64,000 nucleotides of DNA from Aliibacillus thermotolerans (GTDB lineage Bacteria > Bacillota > Bacilli > Bacillales > Marinococcaceae), in the NCBI RefSeq assembly GCF_027853235.1, contig NZ_WKJG01000100.1, positions 29,051 through 93,050 of the forward strand, read 5' to 3'. How positions within the stretch are numbered: the first letter of the stretch is position 1; each line of letters starts with the position of its first letter. Made by a program: the position numbers and the translations under genes. Positions 10,400-19,961 of this stretch are shown piece after piece. Below the pieces are notes generated by a model. The model worked only from the letters and a program-made list of their open reading frames with translations, had not been told where the DNA came from and did not search any database.

Positions 10400-11338
10400 C
10401 TATCTTTTTTCCGCAATGCGAAGTTTAGCTGAATGGGCCCGATGATTTCTCTTTAATTCTTCTTCTGAGGCGGTAATTGGTTTTTTTGTGATCAGTTTTA
10501 AGATAGGCTCCGCTCCTTCTGGAATGACCGGGAGACCTTTTGGTAAAGTCGGATTGGAACTCTTTTTTTTAAACAATCGTTTACAAATACGATCTTCCAA
10601 AGAATGAAACGTAATCACCGCAATTCGGCCTTTTTTATTTAACAAATGAATTGCGTCAGTAAGGGCTGTCTCTAATACTTTTAATTCATCGTTGACTGCA
10701 ATTCGAATTGCTTGAAACGTTCGCTTTGCCGGATGGCCACCTTTTCTTCGCGCAGGAGCTGGTATTGCTTCTTTCACTATTTCCGTTAACTCTAAAGTTG
10801 TTTCTATCGGTTTCTTTTTACGTTTAGCTTCAATCCGTCTTGCAATTTGTTTCGCAAACTTTTCCTCACCGTATCGAGAAAGAATGAAGTGAAGGTCTTC
10901 ATAACTCCATTCATTCACAACCTCTCTTGCTGTTAGTGATTGCTTGCGGTTCATACGCATATCAAGGGGAGCATCGAATCGATAACTAAAACCTCGAGAT
11001 GACGAATCAAATTGAGGGGAAGAAACTCCAAGGTCAAATAAAATACCATCAACCCCGTTCACACCCCGAACACGCAATTCTTCTTTGATATGTATAAAGT
11101 TTGAGTGGATGACGGTAAATTGTCCTTCAAATGGAGACAACCGTTGTTGTGCTGCTTTGATAGCGATATCATCTTGATCAAAGGCATAAACATGACCAGA
11201 ACCCGCCAATTTCGTTAATATTTCTTCCGTGTGTCCACCGCCACCAAGCGTACAATCCACATATATGCCATCTCGCTTAATGTTTAACCCTTCCATCGTT
11301 TCTTGTAACAGCACAGACTCATGTTGAAAAGACGACAA
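10400..11338 (-). CDS. rsmH: RsmH, 16S rRNA C1402 N4-methyltransferase
   Basis: SAM-dependent methyltransferase (MraW) modifying 16S rRNA at m4Cm1402. The 312-residue protein shows the family N-terminus QHESVLLQE, the SAM-binding [15 protein letters not shown] loop, [11 protein letters not shown], and ITFHSLEDR near the C-terminus. The likely start is TTG 11338 behind GGGGAAGAAAGG; no in-frame ATG lies nearby. It is co-transcribed with mraZ and ftsL. Confidence 0.96.
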   Translation of the reverse strand: MSSFQHESVLLQETMEGLNIKRDGIYVDCTLGGGGHTEEILTKLAGSGHVYAFDQDDIAIKAAQQRLSPFEGQFTVIHSNFIHIKEELRVRGVNGVDGILFDLGVSSPQFDSSSRGFSYRFDAPLDMRMNRKQSLTAREVVNEWSYEDLHFILSRYGEEKFAKQIARRIEAKRKKKPIETTLELTEIVKEAIPAPARRKGGHPAKRTFQAIRIAVNDELKVLETALTDAIHLLNKKGRIAVITFHSLEDRICKRLFKKKSSNPTLPKGLPVIPEGAEPILKLITKKPITASEEELKRNHRAHSAKLRIAEKR

Positions 11339-11365
11339 CCTTTCTTCCCCTTTCTGTCACAAACA

Positions 11366-11797
11366 TTACCAATCAATATCCATCATATTTTCCGCAATGT
11401 CAGAAAATGAACTTTCGGATTCATTGAAATAGTCTTCCCACAATGGTTTGCTCCATACTTCCACCCGTGTCGAAACACCAATAATGACACATTCTTTTTC
11501 CAACTTGGCGTACGCTCGTAAATTGGCAGGAATTCTCACTCTACCTTGTTTATCCAATTCACATTCCGATGCGCCAGAAAAGAAAAAACGCGTAAATGCT
11601 CTTGTATCTTTTTTCGTGAAAGGAAGTGATTTTAATTTTTGCTCAAGACGTTCCCACTCCGAAAATGGATAAATGAACAAGCAACCGTCCATTCCCCGGG
11701 TCACGACAAAAGTAGAACCGAGTTCTTTTCGGAAACGGGAGGGGATAATCATCCGACCTTTATCGTCTATGTTGTGTTGATACTCCCCCATGAACAT
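11366..11797 (-). CDS. mraZ: MraZ, transcriptional regulator of the division cluster
   Basis: AbrB-fold DNA-binding protein that represses its own mra operon. The 143-residue protein begins [15 protein letters not shown] and contains two SpoVT/AbrB half-domains, each with a [13 protein letters not shown] signature. The open frame extends 17 codons upstream, but ATG 11797 matches the family start and has the SD GGAGGGAGATG. A matching operator lies just upstream at 11835-11861. Confidence 0.96.
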   Translation of the reverse strand: MFMGEYQHNIDDKGRMIIPSRFRKELGSTFVVTRGMDGCLFIYPFSEWERLEQKLKSLPFTKKDTRAFTRFFFSGASECELDKQGRVRIPANLRAYAKLEKECVIIGVSTRVEVWSKPLWEDYFNESESSFSDIAENMMDIDW

Positions 11798-11834
11798 AAA
11801 AATACATCTCCCTCCACTTCTTAATATAAAGTTA

Positions 11835-11861
11835 CCACATCCCCCCACTTTGCACCACTTT
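11835..11861 (-). promoter_or_regulatory. MraZ operator: three boxes at 10-bp spacing
   Basis: On the minus strand three heptamers, AAAGTGG, AAAGTGG and GATGTGG, are spaced exactly 10 bp apart. This is the arrangement of direct repeats known to bind MraZ. They overlap the -35 zone of a likely promoter whose -10 (TATATT on the minus strand) is at 11823-11828, 26 bp before the mraZ start. Autorepression of the mra operon follows from family knowledge. Confidence 0.75.
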
Positions 11862-11881
11862 TTTTATCATTTTTTTCCCGA

Positions 11882-11911
11882 CAAAAAAAGCTCCCTGTTT
11901 CATAGGGAGCT
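11882..11911 (-). terminator. Intrinsic terminator after bshC
   Basis: An 8-bp perfect stem AGCTCCCT/AGGGAGCT (11889-11896 with 11904-11911, 7-nt loop) is followed on the minus strand by seven T. It separates bshC from the mraZ operon. Confidence 0.85.
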
Positions 11912-11952
11912 AACAAAAAATAAGGTCTTTCTTCACCATTCATTGGGTATTT

Positions 11953-13578
11953 TTACAAAAAAATGACAGTATGTTCCGACTTATGAGGAAATGAAAGGGT
12001 TTGAAGACCCGAAATAAAATCCAAACCATATTCATTGACAAAATAAAACACATTCAAAATTCGTTCTTGAGGCTTATTTAATGGATGTAAAAACATGCGA
12101 CATTGCTGTATCCTCTCAAATCGTCGTGATTCACGCATTTCTTGCGCTTTATTTATTTTTTTTGCAAAAAAATATACTTCTTTTTCAATTCGTTTCCAAT
12201 TCTTTTCCCCGACACTTTTTTCTGATGGGGCGATTTGTTCCCACGATTGTTTCATTTCGTCATGATAAGGAGCCATCACATGGAGTAAATTTTCGGCAAG
12301 ATGAAAACCGTCGATTTGAACCATTTCTTTACGAATCGTTTCTTCATAGCTAAAACCACCTGTTTCAATCCACTCTTTTAAAGACAACTGTTCCTTTCGA
12401 AGAGTGGATTGAATCTGTCTAGGAACAATCGTCCATTCATAGCGAGGCTGTACGGGCGGAACTTTCATATGAAAGATATGAAACAGTGGTCGCAGAAGAG
12501 ACCAATAGTTTATTTCCCCAGGCCCCGCGATAAATGAAAGTACTGGGAGGAGCGCTTCTTGTACGAGCGGACGTGTCATCACATTGGTGCTAAACCGCTC
12601 GGGCTCCTTTTGATGAAGAGTTAATAACTCGTCTGTTGTGAAGGTGAGATTGTTCCGTTTATTTATAAAACGTCTTTCTTCATTTTGGTATAAAAGCTCC
12701 CGTCCATGTTTATCATGATAAAACAAGTGAGCACTATCAAAAGAAATCCCAGCCGGAATCGAATAATGGCGCTTTCGTCTTTCCACGCCTGCTCGCACCG
12801 CTTCTGTCACTCGTTCATTTTGTGCGATAAGCTTTTGAAATATATCTTTTTCCAATTGTCGTAGCTCGAGATGATTGCTATCAAGAAGAACCAAACCACT
12901 GTCTCGAAACAACCAGCTCATCAACTCTCCAAAAAACTCTGTCACCGTCTTCGCTCGCTCAATACAGCTGGCAATCATCTTTTGGATCGCTTTTGAAAAG
13001 GCCGTTTCCGGGATCGATTCCATGAACTGATGGAACCATAGATGAAATTTTTCTTGATCAAGCGGTTGCAAAGAGATGGGTTGCCCCGGATAATAGAAGC
13101 CCTCATAAGTATGTTTCTCTATTTTGTTTTGCACAGGATAATAGATATGATTCACTTCTTCCCAGTCATGGTCTTCTCCTGCAATCCAAAAAATGGGCAC
13201 GACTGGAATGCCGTGCGTTTCTTCTAATCGTTCTGCTTCCTTTACAATGGTCAAACCTTTTGAAATCGTATACATCGGTCCGGTAAGAAGTCCTGCTTGC
13301 TGACCACCTACTACGACGACCGCATCAGAATGCTTAAGTTTTTCCACTTGTTTTAAGGAATTATCACTATAAAGAAACTGCTTATTGTATGTATACAAGT
13401 GATGATATAACGCCTCTCTATCAAACGAATCTTTTTTATTTCTTAATTCTTGCAAACGTTTTTTTTCTTCCGTCGCTGATAGACCGTAGTCAAATAAAGA
13501 AGTTGCTCGTTTATCGCCCATGATGTAATCAGTGACAAACGAATCATGGTGGAGCAAAAATCGTTCCGTTACTTCCAT
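11953..13578 (-). CDS. bshC: BshC, bacillithiol synthase (cysteine-adding enzyme)
   Basis: Adds cysteine to GlcN-malate in the last step of bacillithiol synthesis. The 541-residue protein matches the BshC (YllA) family: VVVGGQQAGLLTGPMYTISK, IFWIAGEDHDWEEVNHI and FIAGPGEINYW, with a C-terminal coiled coil. ATG at 13578 follows GCAGGATC. Its position just upstream of mraZ matches B. subtilis yllA. It implies the cell uses bacillithiol as its low-molecular-weight thiol. Confidence 0.95.
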   Translation of the reverse strand: MEVTERFLLHHDSFVTDYIMGDKRATSLFDYGLSATEEKKRLQELRNKKDSFDREALYHHLYTYNKQFLYSDNSLKQVEKLKHSDAVVVVGGQQAGLLTGPMYTISKGLTIVKEAERLEETHGIPVVPIFWIAGEDHDWEEVNHIYYPVQNKIEKHTYEGFYYPGQPISLQPLDQEKFHLWFHQFMESIPETAFSKAIQKMIASCIERAKTVTEFFGELMSWLFRDSGLVLLDSNHLELRQLEKDIFQKLIAQNERVTEAVRAGVERRKRHYSIPAGISFDSAHLFYHDKHGRELLYQNEERRFINKRNNLTFTTDELLTLHQKEPERFSTNVMTRPLVQEALLPVLSFIAGPGEINYWSLLRPLFHIFHMKVPPVQPRYEWTIVPRQIQSTLRKEQLSLKEWIETGGFSYEETIRKEMVQIDGFHLAENLLHVMAPYHDEMKQSWEQIAPSEKSVGEKNWKRIEKEVYFFAKKINKAQEMRESRRFERIQQCRMFLHPLNKPQERILNVFYFVNEYGLDFISGLQTLSFPHKSEHTVIFL

Positions 13579-13658
13579 GAAAGATCCTGCCTTTCTACGT
13601 TTTTCAACTCTATCTCACACATTATCATAAACGAGAAGTAATACGCAAAAAGGAAGGA

Positions 13659-14051
13659 CTACGTAACGAAGGTGGAGAGTAAAAAGAGAACAATTCCACA
13701 AACAGAAAGGATGACGTAGCCTATTCCAAATAGAATAAAATTGAATCGCCAAATTCCCCGTAAAAGACGAAAAAACTCCACATCATGTTTGTTTTTGTAA
13801 TGAATAATTGTACATCCGACGCCAGCAAGTAAAATAATAACTAATAAGACCCAAAACAACGATTCGCCCCAAATGGCAATGATAAGAAAATGAACCGCTG
13901 CAATAAATAGGATCGTAGACACGTCAGCGGCAAGACGTATGGCTTTTCCTTTACGTTTCGTCCATTTTACCGTCACGATATAAACAAGGTACCACGCTAA
14001 AATAGGTACAGTAATTATCGTAGCTACGACACCTGCCAAAATGTCACCCAA
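13659..14051 (-). CDS. DUF3397 membrane protein
   Basis: A 130-residue protein with four predicted membrane helices (about residues 3-25, 43-62, 66-85 and 105-128) and no catalytic motif. It matches the DUF3397 family that sits next to bshC in many Bacillaceae. The start is TTG 14051 behind AGGAGAGG. Function unknown. Confidence 0.8.
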   Translation of the reverse strand: MGDILAGVVATIITVPILAWYLVYIVTVKWTKRKGKAIRLAADVSTILFIAAVHFLIIAIWGESLFWVLLVIILLAGVGCTIIHYKNKHDVEFFRLLRGIWRFNFILFGIGYVILSVCGIVLFLLSTFVT

Positions 14052-14220
14052 ATTCCTACCTCTCCTTTCCTCATCTTTCTTTTTAGATTAATCAAGAAAT
14101 GAAAACCATGCAAGTTCGTTTTTAAAGAAGATTGGCTTCCATCCGCTCTGGGTGGACGCTTTCACCCATTTGTGTACAAGGGCTAAAAACAAGACCTTCA
14201 TTTTATGTAATGGAAACAAA

Positions 14221-14262
14221 AGAAGCGGCACCGCAATAAGAGATTGCAGTTATCCGCTTTCT
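14221..14262 (-). terminator. Terminator at the end of ylbO
   Basis: On the minus strand an interrupted stem (AAGCGG/CCGCTT with inner GCAAT/ATTGC) is followed by TCTTTTGTTT. Its upstream arm overlaps the ylbO stop codon. Between here and the DUF3397 start lies about 170 bp with no visible gene; ylbP and panE, found here in B. subtilis, are absent. Confidence 0.6.
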
Positions 14263-14822
14263 TCCATTCTTGCTTGCTTCTCTTGTAAATAAGGTAACGA
14301 GTGTTCCGTCAATGCTCGCGCTTTATCCATGACATCAATTAACTTTTTGTAATCTTCTTTTAGTCGTTCATAGTCCCTTTTCATTGTTTCTAGTTCGCCT
14401 TCTAACGATTGAACTTCTTTTTCAAGCGTATTCTTTTCTTGCACGAGAACCGTGACAGAATTATCATTTTTTTCGTTCAACTCTTGCGATAGCTCTTGTA
14501 AAAAAGCGATCGTTTTTTCTATTCCATCCACCCACTTTTCGTCTTCTTTCTCTCTATGATCGGTAGGAACATTTGCTTCTATTGGATTTTCATCTTTCTT
14601 TTGTCTTTGTTGTTTTGCCAGTTCCAGTGCCGCTTCATAGTTAGAACGAAGACAAGCATTCCAGCGAAAACCACAAGCAGCTGCAGTGCGTGACAATTTT
14701 TCACTCGCTTCCTCAAATGCCTTTAACTGCGTACTTCCTTCGCGAACATGTCTTAAAACAATTTCTGCAAGCAATAAATCATCTTCTTCTGACCATGCAT
14801 CTTGGCGTGATAATCCACCCAT
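14250..14822 (-). CDS. ylbO: RsfA-family prespore transcription factor (YlbO-like)
   Basis: The 190-residue protein has an N-terminal Myb/SANT-like DNA-binding domain (about residues 5-60: [33 protein letters not shown]) and a long C-terminal coiled coil (about 85-170). This is the RsfA/YlbO architecture; RsfA fine-tunes sigma-F genes in the forespore. ATG 14822 lies 7 bases after GGAGG; a GTG 6 bp upstream is less likely. YlbO sits beside rpmF in B. subtilis too. Confidence 0.88.
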   Translation of the reverse strand: MGGLSRQDAWSEEDDLLLAEIVLRHVREGSTQLKAFEEASEKLSRTAAACGFRWNACLRSNYEAALELAKQQRQKKDENPIEANVPTDHREKEDEKWVDGIEKTIAFLQELSQELNEKNDNSVTVLVQEKNTLEKEVQSLEGELETMKRDYERLKEDYKKLIDVMDKARALTEHSLPYLQEKQARMEESG

Positions 14823-14977
14823 TGACACCCCTCCGTTCTCGATTTAGACGTTTCTATAACATATGTGAGAATATGAAAAATAGAATCGTCTCTATCAAAA
14901 GATTATCGCCGAAGTGGAAGAAAATTATTCGGTATTTTCTTAAAAAGAAGGGGTGATCGTGATGAAATTGCTAGTCA

Positions 14978-15739
14978 TCATTTCTTTTTATTGCGAAATG
15001 CTTCTACCGCTTGGTGATGCTCATCTGACTCCCATAGAATCGAGCATTCCGTGACTTCCTGATGGACCCGGCTTTTCAGTCGTGTCAAGTCTATCGCATC
15101 CAACTTTCTTTTCTTATAGGCCCGTAGTACAGCGGAAGAAACTTGTTTCCATGACGAAAAATAGTTTTCCAATTCTTCTCGATTCGCCTTTCCATCTAGT
15201 ACGTGTTGTACGTAGCCAATTTCATGGGCTTCTGTTGCAGTATACATCTTCGTCGTCGTGAGCATGTGAAAAGCTGTTTCTGTTGGTAATTTTTCGAACA
15301 AATACGTAGCTCCTCCCCACCCCGTTGTAATGGCCAATTTACCTTGCACAAATCCGATGTTGGCATGGTTGGCAGCTACACGATAATCACAAGCGGTTGC
15401 CAATTCTGCGCCACCGCCCACTGCGGTCCCGTTTATCAGCGCAATGGTTGGAATTTCTAATGTGAAAATTTTGTATAGCACTTTACTCATTTTCGAAAGC
15501 ATCTCATAAGCATCTTCTTTCGTTCGTAACGCGTGAAACACTGACAAATCTCCACCGGAACAAAAAGCTTCCTCCCCTTTTCCGGTAATAACAAGAACCC
15601 GATCTTTTTGACTGTTTTCCACATCATCTAATAAATCATCCAACAGTTCAATCGTCTCGTGATCGATGGCATTACGCTTGTCTGGTCGCTCAATCGTAAT
15701 ATATGTAAATAAATCCGTTCTTTCAAATGATACTTTCAT
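14978..15739 (-). CDS. Enoyl-CoA hydratase/isomerase family protein
   Basis: Crotonase-fold enzyme of about 253 residues acting on acyl-CoA substrates. It shows the IERPDKRNAID start, the CoA-binding AFCSGGDLSVF oxyanion motif, and NGTAVGGGAELATACDYR. The second catalytic-type Glu positions are not canonical, so hydratase, isomerase or hydrolase activity cannot be assigned. The start is ATG 15739 or TTG 15751; an in-frame TAA lies directly before the TTG. Confidence 0.85.
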   Translation of the reverse strand: MKVSFERTDLFTYITIERPDKRNAIDHETIELLDDLLDDVENSQKDRVLVITGKGEEAFCSGGDLSVFHALRTKEDAYEMLSKMSKVLYKIFTLEIPTIALINGTAVGGGAELATACDYRVAANHANIGFVQGKLAITTGWGGATYLFEKLPTETAFHMLTTTKMYTATEAHEIGYVQHVLDGKANREELENYFSSWKQVSSAVLRAYKKRKLDAIDLTRLKSRVHQEVTECSILWESDEHHQAVEAFRNKKK

Positions 15740-15804
15740 CTCTTGTAGCAAAGGTTATAAAACCTTCACTTCCTCCTTTCATGGCTCTCTAGAAAAAGAC
15801 AAAT

Positions 15805-15856
15805 GCAAAAAAAGAGCTGTCAAACACCTTGTCACAACCTCGGTGAACAGCTCTTT
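15805..15856 (-). terminator. Terminator after rpmF
   Basis: A 10-bp stem AAAGAGCTGT/ACAGCTCTTT (15811-15820 with 15847-15856) is followed on the minus strand by a run of T. It ends the ylbN-rpmF transcript before the enoyl-CoA hydratase gene. Confidence 0.85.
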
Positions 15857-15867
15857 CCTCCGGCTTA

Positions 15868-16044
15868 TTAGCCATTTTCTACAACGGTCTCTCCTTTATA
15901 AGAACCGCAGTTTTTACAAACTCGGTGAGAACGTTTCATTTCCCCGCAGTCCGGGCATCTCGTTAGCCCTTTAATAACTAATTTATCATGCGCCCGACGT
16001 TGGTCTCTACGAGCTTTCGATGTACGTCTTTTTGGTACTGCCAT
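15868..16044 (-). CDS. rpmF: Ribosomal protein L32 (zinc-ribbon form)
   Basis: The 58-residue protein starts [19 protein letters not shown] and has a CPDC...CKNC four-cysteine zinc ribbon. This is the Zn-binding L32 form; its stability normally depends on zinc. ATG 16044 follows GGAGGTGGGGATC. It is 29 bp after ylbN, a pairing conserved in bacteria (yceD-rpmF). Confidence 0.97.
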   Translation of the reverse strand: MAVPKRRTSKARRDQRRAHDKLVIKGLTRCPDCGEMKRSHRVCKNCGSYKGETVVENG

Positions 16045-16073
16045 GATCCCCACCTCCTTCAGGAAAAATTCAT

Positions 16074-16604
16074 TCAAGTTTCATTAGATTTATCAAAGAA
16101 TTTGGCTAATTCAGCCATTCTTGGATCCAAAGTATCTTTTTCTTCCTCTTCATGATGAACGACTTTCCAGCCATTTCCTTCTTGTGGAGCAATTGGATCT
16201 TTTCCTTCCACGTTTTCAGCAAATATTTGCATCGGAATCTCCAACAAGATGTTTTCTTTCACGTATGGAATAAGATCAACATACCCTTGGTCCAATTCAT
16301 GCATATGAATATCCGCTTCATCCGCCGGCAATCCATCCAATCGGAAACGTTCGACCGTTTCGATATCGAATGGAAAACGAACATCCAGTAAGGTGCGAGA
16401 ACAAGGTAACGTCATCTCTCCAGTAATACGAAGATGAAAAGTAACCACTTCTTTCTCTTGAAATGTCGCTTCTCCAGTAACATGGGCAGGAGAAATATCT
16501 CGTATATTGGAATCACGCTGTTTCAAATCCGTTACTTGAACATCTTTATCAATCTGGAGTCCTGTTTGACGTTTGGCCAGTAGCTGTTGAACACTCCATC
16601 TCAT
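16074..16604 (-). CDS. ylbN: YceD/DUF177 family protein (YlbN)
   Basis: A 176-residue protein of the DUF177 (YceD) family, linked to 23S rRNA accumulation in other organisms. It shows the conserved C-terminal region ([25 protein letters not shown]) and the central [24 protein letters not shown] strand. ATG 16604 follows AGAGGTGAT. It forms a two-gene operon with rpmF. Confidence 0.9.
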   Translation of the reverse strand: MRWSVQQLLAKRQTGLQIDKDVQVTDLKQRDSNIRDISPAHVTGEATFQEKEVVTFHLRITGEMTLPCSRTLLDVRFPFDIETVERFRLDGLPADEADIHMHELDQGYVDLIPYVKENILLEIPMQIFAENVEGKDPIAPQEGNGWKVVHHEEEEKDTLDPRMAELAKFFDKSNET

Positions 16605-16751
16605 CGATATCACCTCTGGACAACAAGAGTAATTATATCTTTCACAAAACTGTTTGTCAATGCATTTTCTTTACATTATACTTATGAAACAGATGTTACA
16701 TTCATCATACCACGAATAAAAAATAAGATACAGTCACCGGGGGGACAATGG

Positions 16752-17972
16752 ATGAAAGCAGTTGGATTAATCGTAGAGTACAACCCGTTTCATAACGGCC
16801 ATTTGTATCATCTGGAAACTTCGAAAAAGAAAACGGCAGCGGACGTCGTCGTTTGCGTCATGAGCGGTTATTTTTTACAACGGGGGGAACCGGCACTTCT
16901 ACCAAGAAAAGAGCGAACGTTAATGGCATTAAAAGGTGGAGCAGATCTTGTTATTGAACTTCCTTATATCTTTTCCAGTCAACATGCCAATTGGTTTGCA
17001 CGCGGGGCTGTTAGTGCTCTTCATCATCTCGGGGTGGATGTGCTTTGTTTCGGAAGCGAACACGGAAATGTTTCCTCTTTTCAAGAACTCGTTCAATTTT
17101 TAACGGAAAATGATGACGTTTACCAACAAGCGGTGCAAACGTATATAAAAAAAGGGTACAGTTATCCAAAAGCAACAGCAATGGCCTTTCAAAAACTAGA
17201 GTCTACTTCTTCTTTACCCGACTTAAGTAAACCGAATAACATCTTAGGCTTTCATTATCTAAAAGCAATCGAAGAGTTAAACAGCTCCATCAAAGCGGAA
17301 ACAATTCCAAGAAAACAAGCCGATTTTCACGATGAAACAATTACGACAAAGACCGTTGCCAGTGCAACAAGCATCCGGCGTGCTTTGCTAACTAATCCGT
17401 CAACGAAAAACATTGAACATACCATTCCCGCATCAACCAAACAGCAATTGGTATCCTTTATGCAAAGGGAAGAAGGATTTTATGAGTGGGAACGATACTT
17501 TCCTTTTTTGCAAGGTAAAATTCTCACTACCCCTCTCAAATACTTATCGTCGATATATGAAGCAGAAGAAGGATTAGAACGACGTTTTTACAATGCCATC
17601 AAAAAGTGTTCTTCCTTTCGTTCCTTTATGGAAGAAGTGAAAACGAAACGATATACGTGGACTCGCTTACAACGATTCGCGGTTCAAATTTTAACCGGTA
17701 CAACGAAAGAGGAAACAAAGGAAGCGTTGTCATGCGGAGGGGTCGATCATCTGCGCGTATTAGGGATGAACAAAAAAGGACAAGCATACTTAAGTCAAAT
17801 AAAAAAACATGTTGATATTCCAATTTACACCAACATGCCTAGGGAAAAAACCCCTCAACAACAGTTAAATGAAAGAGCAGCCCTTACCTATTATCTCCCC
17901 CTTTCTCCAGAAAAAAGACAAAAAAAATGGAAGGAAGATTACGCTCTTCCCCCAATGATTTTGAAAGAGTAA
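16752..17972 (+). CDS. tmcAL: TmcAL, tRNA(Met) cytidine acetate ligase
   Basis: Makes N4-acetylcytidine at C34 of elongator tRNA-Met from acetate and ATP. The 406-residue protein starts MKAVGLIVEYNPFHNGH, carrying the nucleotidyltransferase HxGH-type motif, followed by MSGYFLQRGEPA and ATSIRRAL. ATG 16752 follows GGGGGGAC; the longer frame from 16587 lacks an SD. It is divergent from ylbN and convergent with ylbL, as ylbM is in B. subtilis. Confidence 0.94.
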   Translation: MKAVGLIVEYNPFHNGHLYHLETSKKKTAADVVVCVMSGYFLQRGEPALLPRKERTLMALKGGADLVIELPYIFSSQHANWFARGAVSALHHLGVDVLCFGSEHGNVSSFQELVQFLTENDDVYQQAVQTYIKKGYSYPKATAMAFQKLESTSSLPDLSKPNNILGFHYLKAIEELNSSIKAETIPRKQADFHDETITTKTVASATSIRRALLTNPSTKNIEHTIPASTKQQLVSFMQREEGFYEWERYFPFLQGKILTTPLKYLSSIYEAEEGLERRFYNAIKKCSSFRSFMEEVKTKRYTWTRLQRFAVQILTGTTKEETKEALSCGGVDHLRVLGMNKKGQAYLSQIKKHVDIPIYTNMPREKTPQQQLNERAALTYYLPLSPEKRQKKWKEDYALPPMILKE

Positions 17973-17979
17973 ATGGAGG

Positions 17980-19044
17980 TTACTTACTTCCTGTTTTTTT
18001 AGGATATGTTTTTAAATAGTGAAGCGCTTCGTTAAAATGGGTCACAGGAACAATTTCCATATCCGTTTCAATAGCTTCGGCCGTTTTTACTGCTTGTTCG
18101 TAATTCGATGGTGAAAATTCATCATCAGGTGCAAAGAAAACATCCATCTGTGCTTGATCGGCAGCAATCACTTTCTGCTCCACCCCACCAATCCGGCCAA
18201 CATTTCCTTCTTCATCAATACTGCCTGTTCCTGCAATTTTTAAGCCATGTGTCCAGTCAGTTGCCGTTAACTGATTATAAATTTCTAGAGAAAACATGAG
18301 TCCTGCGGAAGGACCGCCGATGGACCCCGCTTCAATCGTCACGTCCGGATTAAATGTAACGTCTCTTTCGGTCACCGGAAAAGAGATTCCAAGACCGGTT
18401 CTTCCGGTGTCATCAATATCTTCTGGGAAAACATCAATCATTACACGCTCTTTCACCATTTCTCCGTTTCTTTCCAATAAAATGGTTACTTCCTCTCCTC
18501 TTTCTTTCTTCTCAAGTTGTTCATTCATTTCTTCCACGGTTTTCACTTCTTTTCCATCGACTTGTTGAATTAAATCTCCTTCTTGTAAGTGATTGGCAGC
18601 ATCCATCCCTTCTATTACTTGTGTTACACGTATTCCTCGGTAATCGACGTGATACTCTTTTTTTGCTGCTTCATAAGCAACTATTTTTGCTGCTTCTTGC
18701 GCACTTTTCATCAAGAGTGTTTGCCGATGAAAATATTGTTCATCCGTTTCATTTTCCCTTAAATAATGTTCGCGTGGAATAAGTTCTCGATAAGGAGAAA
18801 ATTGCGCCCACAAGTAGAGAGGGATATTGGCTCTTCGTTGTCGAATCGTCGTTAAATAAAACTCTCCTTCTTCTTCATATCCTTCCTCCACGGTAATCAT
18901 CTCTTTCAGTGAGGACGCTTCTCCTGGTTGGGAATAATAGTAAGGTAATGGGATTTGTTGAACGAGGATAAGTAAGATGACAAATAAATAGATGAACCAC
19001 CGTTTACGTTTGTTCATTGTTTTTTTCGTTTGATTCTCGGTCAT
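17980..19044 (-). CDS. ylbL: YlbL/SepM-like secreted PDZ-Lon serine protease
   Basis: Membrane-anchored protease of about 354 residues. It has a cytoplasmic basic N-terminus, one membrane helix (about residues 13-32), a PDZ domain (about 135-210: LQEGDLIQQVDGKEV) and a Lon-type Ser-Lys catalytic domain with GGPSAGLMFSLE (Ser) and GRIGGVEQKVIAA (Lys). In B. subtilis YlbL takes part in SOS-checkpoint recovery by clearing YneA; streptococcal SepM processes pheromone. ATG 19044 follows AAGGAG and overlaps ylbK by 41 bp. Confidence 0.92.
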   Translation of the reverse strand: MTENQTKKTMNKRKRWFIYLFVILLILVQQIPLPYYYSQPGEASSLKEMITVEEGYEEEGEFYLTTIRQRRANIPLYLWAQFSPYRELIPREHYLRENETDEQYFHRQTLLMKSAQEAAKIVAYEAAKKEYHVDYRGIRVTQVIEGMDAANHLQEGDLIQQVDGKEVKTVEEMNEQLEKKERGEEVTILLERNGEMVKERVMIDVFPEDIDDTGRTGLGISFPVTERDVTFNPDVTIEAGSIGGPSAGLMFSLEIYNQLTATDWTHGLKIAGTGSIDEEGNVGRIGGVEQKVIAADQAQMDVFFAPDDEFSPSNYEQAVKTAEAIETDMEIVPVTHFNEALHYLKTYPKKTGSK

Positions 19045-19834
19045 TGTTGTTCTCCTTCCATTGAGCAATCTTCCTCTTTAATTCATTAAGTTGACGATTC
19101 ATTGCTGTGCGTCCATAGGTGATGTATTCCTCTGCACGTTTAAAATCAATTAGATGACGTCCGGTCACTTTTGGGCGAATAAATACATCTGCTTCTTTTT
19201 CTACCATACGAATAAATTCTTTTCCCATGACATCCATGCTTTGTAAAATGACATCGTACACGTAGCGAATATTCGGCGTGTGATTGTAAAACGATACGTC
19301 CACCGCAATGGTGATGTCCGCCCCCATTTCTTTTACTGTTCGAATTGGCAAGCGATCAGCCACTCCCCCGTCCACAAAAAGTCGTCCTTTATAAGAATAC
19401 GGAACAAACACACCTGGAATGGAAATGCTTGCCCGTACTGTATCTGCAACCGGACCCTGTCGAAATACTACCGCTTCACCAGAATACAAATCTGTCGCTA
19501 CCACCCCAACCGGTATGTTTAACTCTTCCAAATGTTTATGTTGAGAAAGCATGCGAATGACATGCTTGATTCGTTCCCCTTGAATGAACCCCTGCTTAGG
19601 CAGCGTAAAGTCAAGGTAAAACGTCTGATTAAATAAGCGAGTAAAAGTTTCTAATGTGGAAGGAGAGTGTCCCACTCCATACAAAGCGGCAATTAAGGCA
19701 CCTATACTGCTGCCGGCAATCATATCGATCGGTATCTGATTTTTTTCTAATTCACGTAGCACGCCAATGTGCGCAAAACCTTTGACCCCTCCTGCACCAA
19801 GGGCTAATCCGATGAGCGGTCGACTTTTTTCCAC
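19004..19834 (-). CDS. ylbK: Patatin-like phospholipase family protein (YlbK)
   Basis: The 276-residue protein has the patatin signature: oxyanion loop GAGGVKGFAHIG, nucleophile motif GSSIG, and the dyad motif FVDGGVADR. This is the RssA/YlbK type of serine acylhydrolase; the substrate is unknown. Start is GTG 19834 behind AAGGGGGGTACG. It is coupled to ylbL by overlap. Confidence 0.9.
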   Translation of the reverse strand: MEKSRPLIGLALGAGGVKGFAHIGVLRELEKNQIPIDMIAGSSIGALIAALYGVGHSPSTLETFTRLFNQTFYLDFTLPKQGFIQGERIKHVIRMLSQHKHLEELNIPVGVVATDLYSGEAVVFRQGPVADTVRASISIPGVFVPYSYKGRLFVDGGVADRLPIRTVKEMGADITIAVDVSFYNHTPNIRYVYDVILQSMDVMGKEFIRMVEKEADVFIRPKVTGRHLIDFKRAEEYITYGRTAMNRQLNELKRKIAQWKENNNDRESNEKNNEQT

Positions 19835-19961
19835 GAAACGTACCCCCCCTTAAAAGAAAAGAGAATGTGGTCTAAAATATGTCCTCTTTCTCATAAACAT
19901 GTACATGAGACAACCATGTGCAAACGTGCAGGAAGTTTTTTCGTTTTAAGGAGGCCAATAC

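Noticed and set aside
14962..15054. 30-codon plus-strand ORF with SD GGGGTGATC
   Set aside because: It runs antisense through the 3' end of the enoyl-CoA hydratase gene and has no recognisable features; probably chance.
15750..15765. AAGGTT/AACCTT hairpin upstream of the enoyl-CoA hydratase gene
   Set aside because: Only 6 bp with a 4-nt loop; no sign of regulation beyond possible masking of the TTG start.
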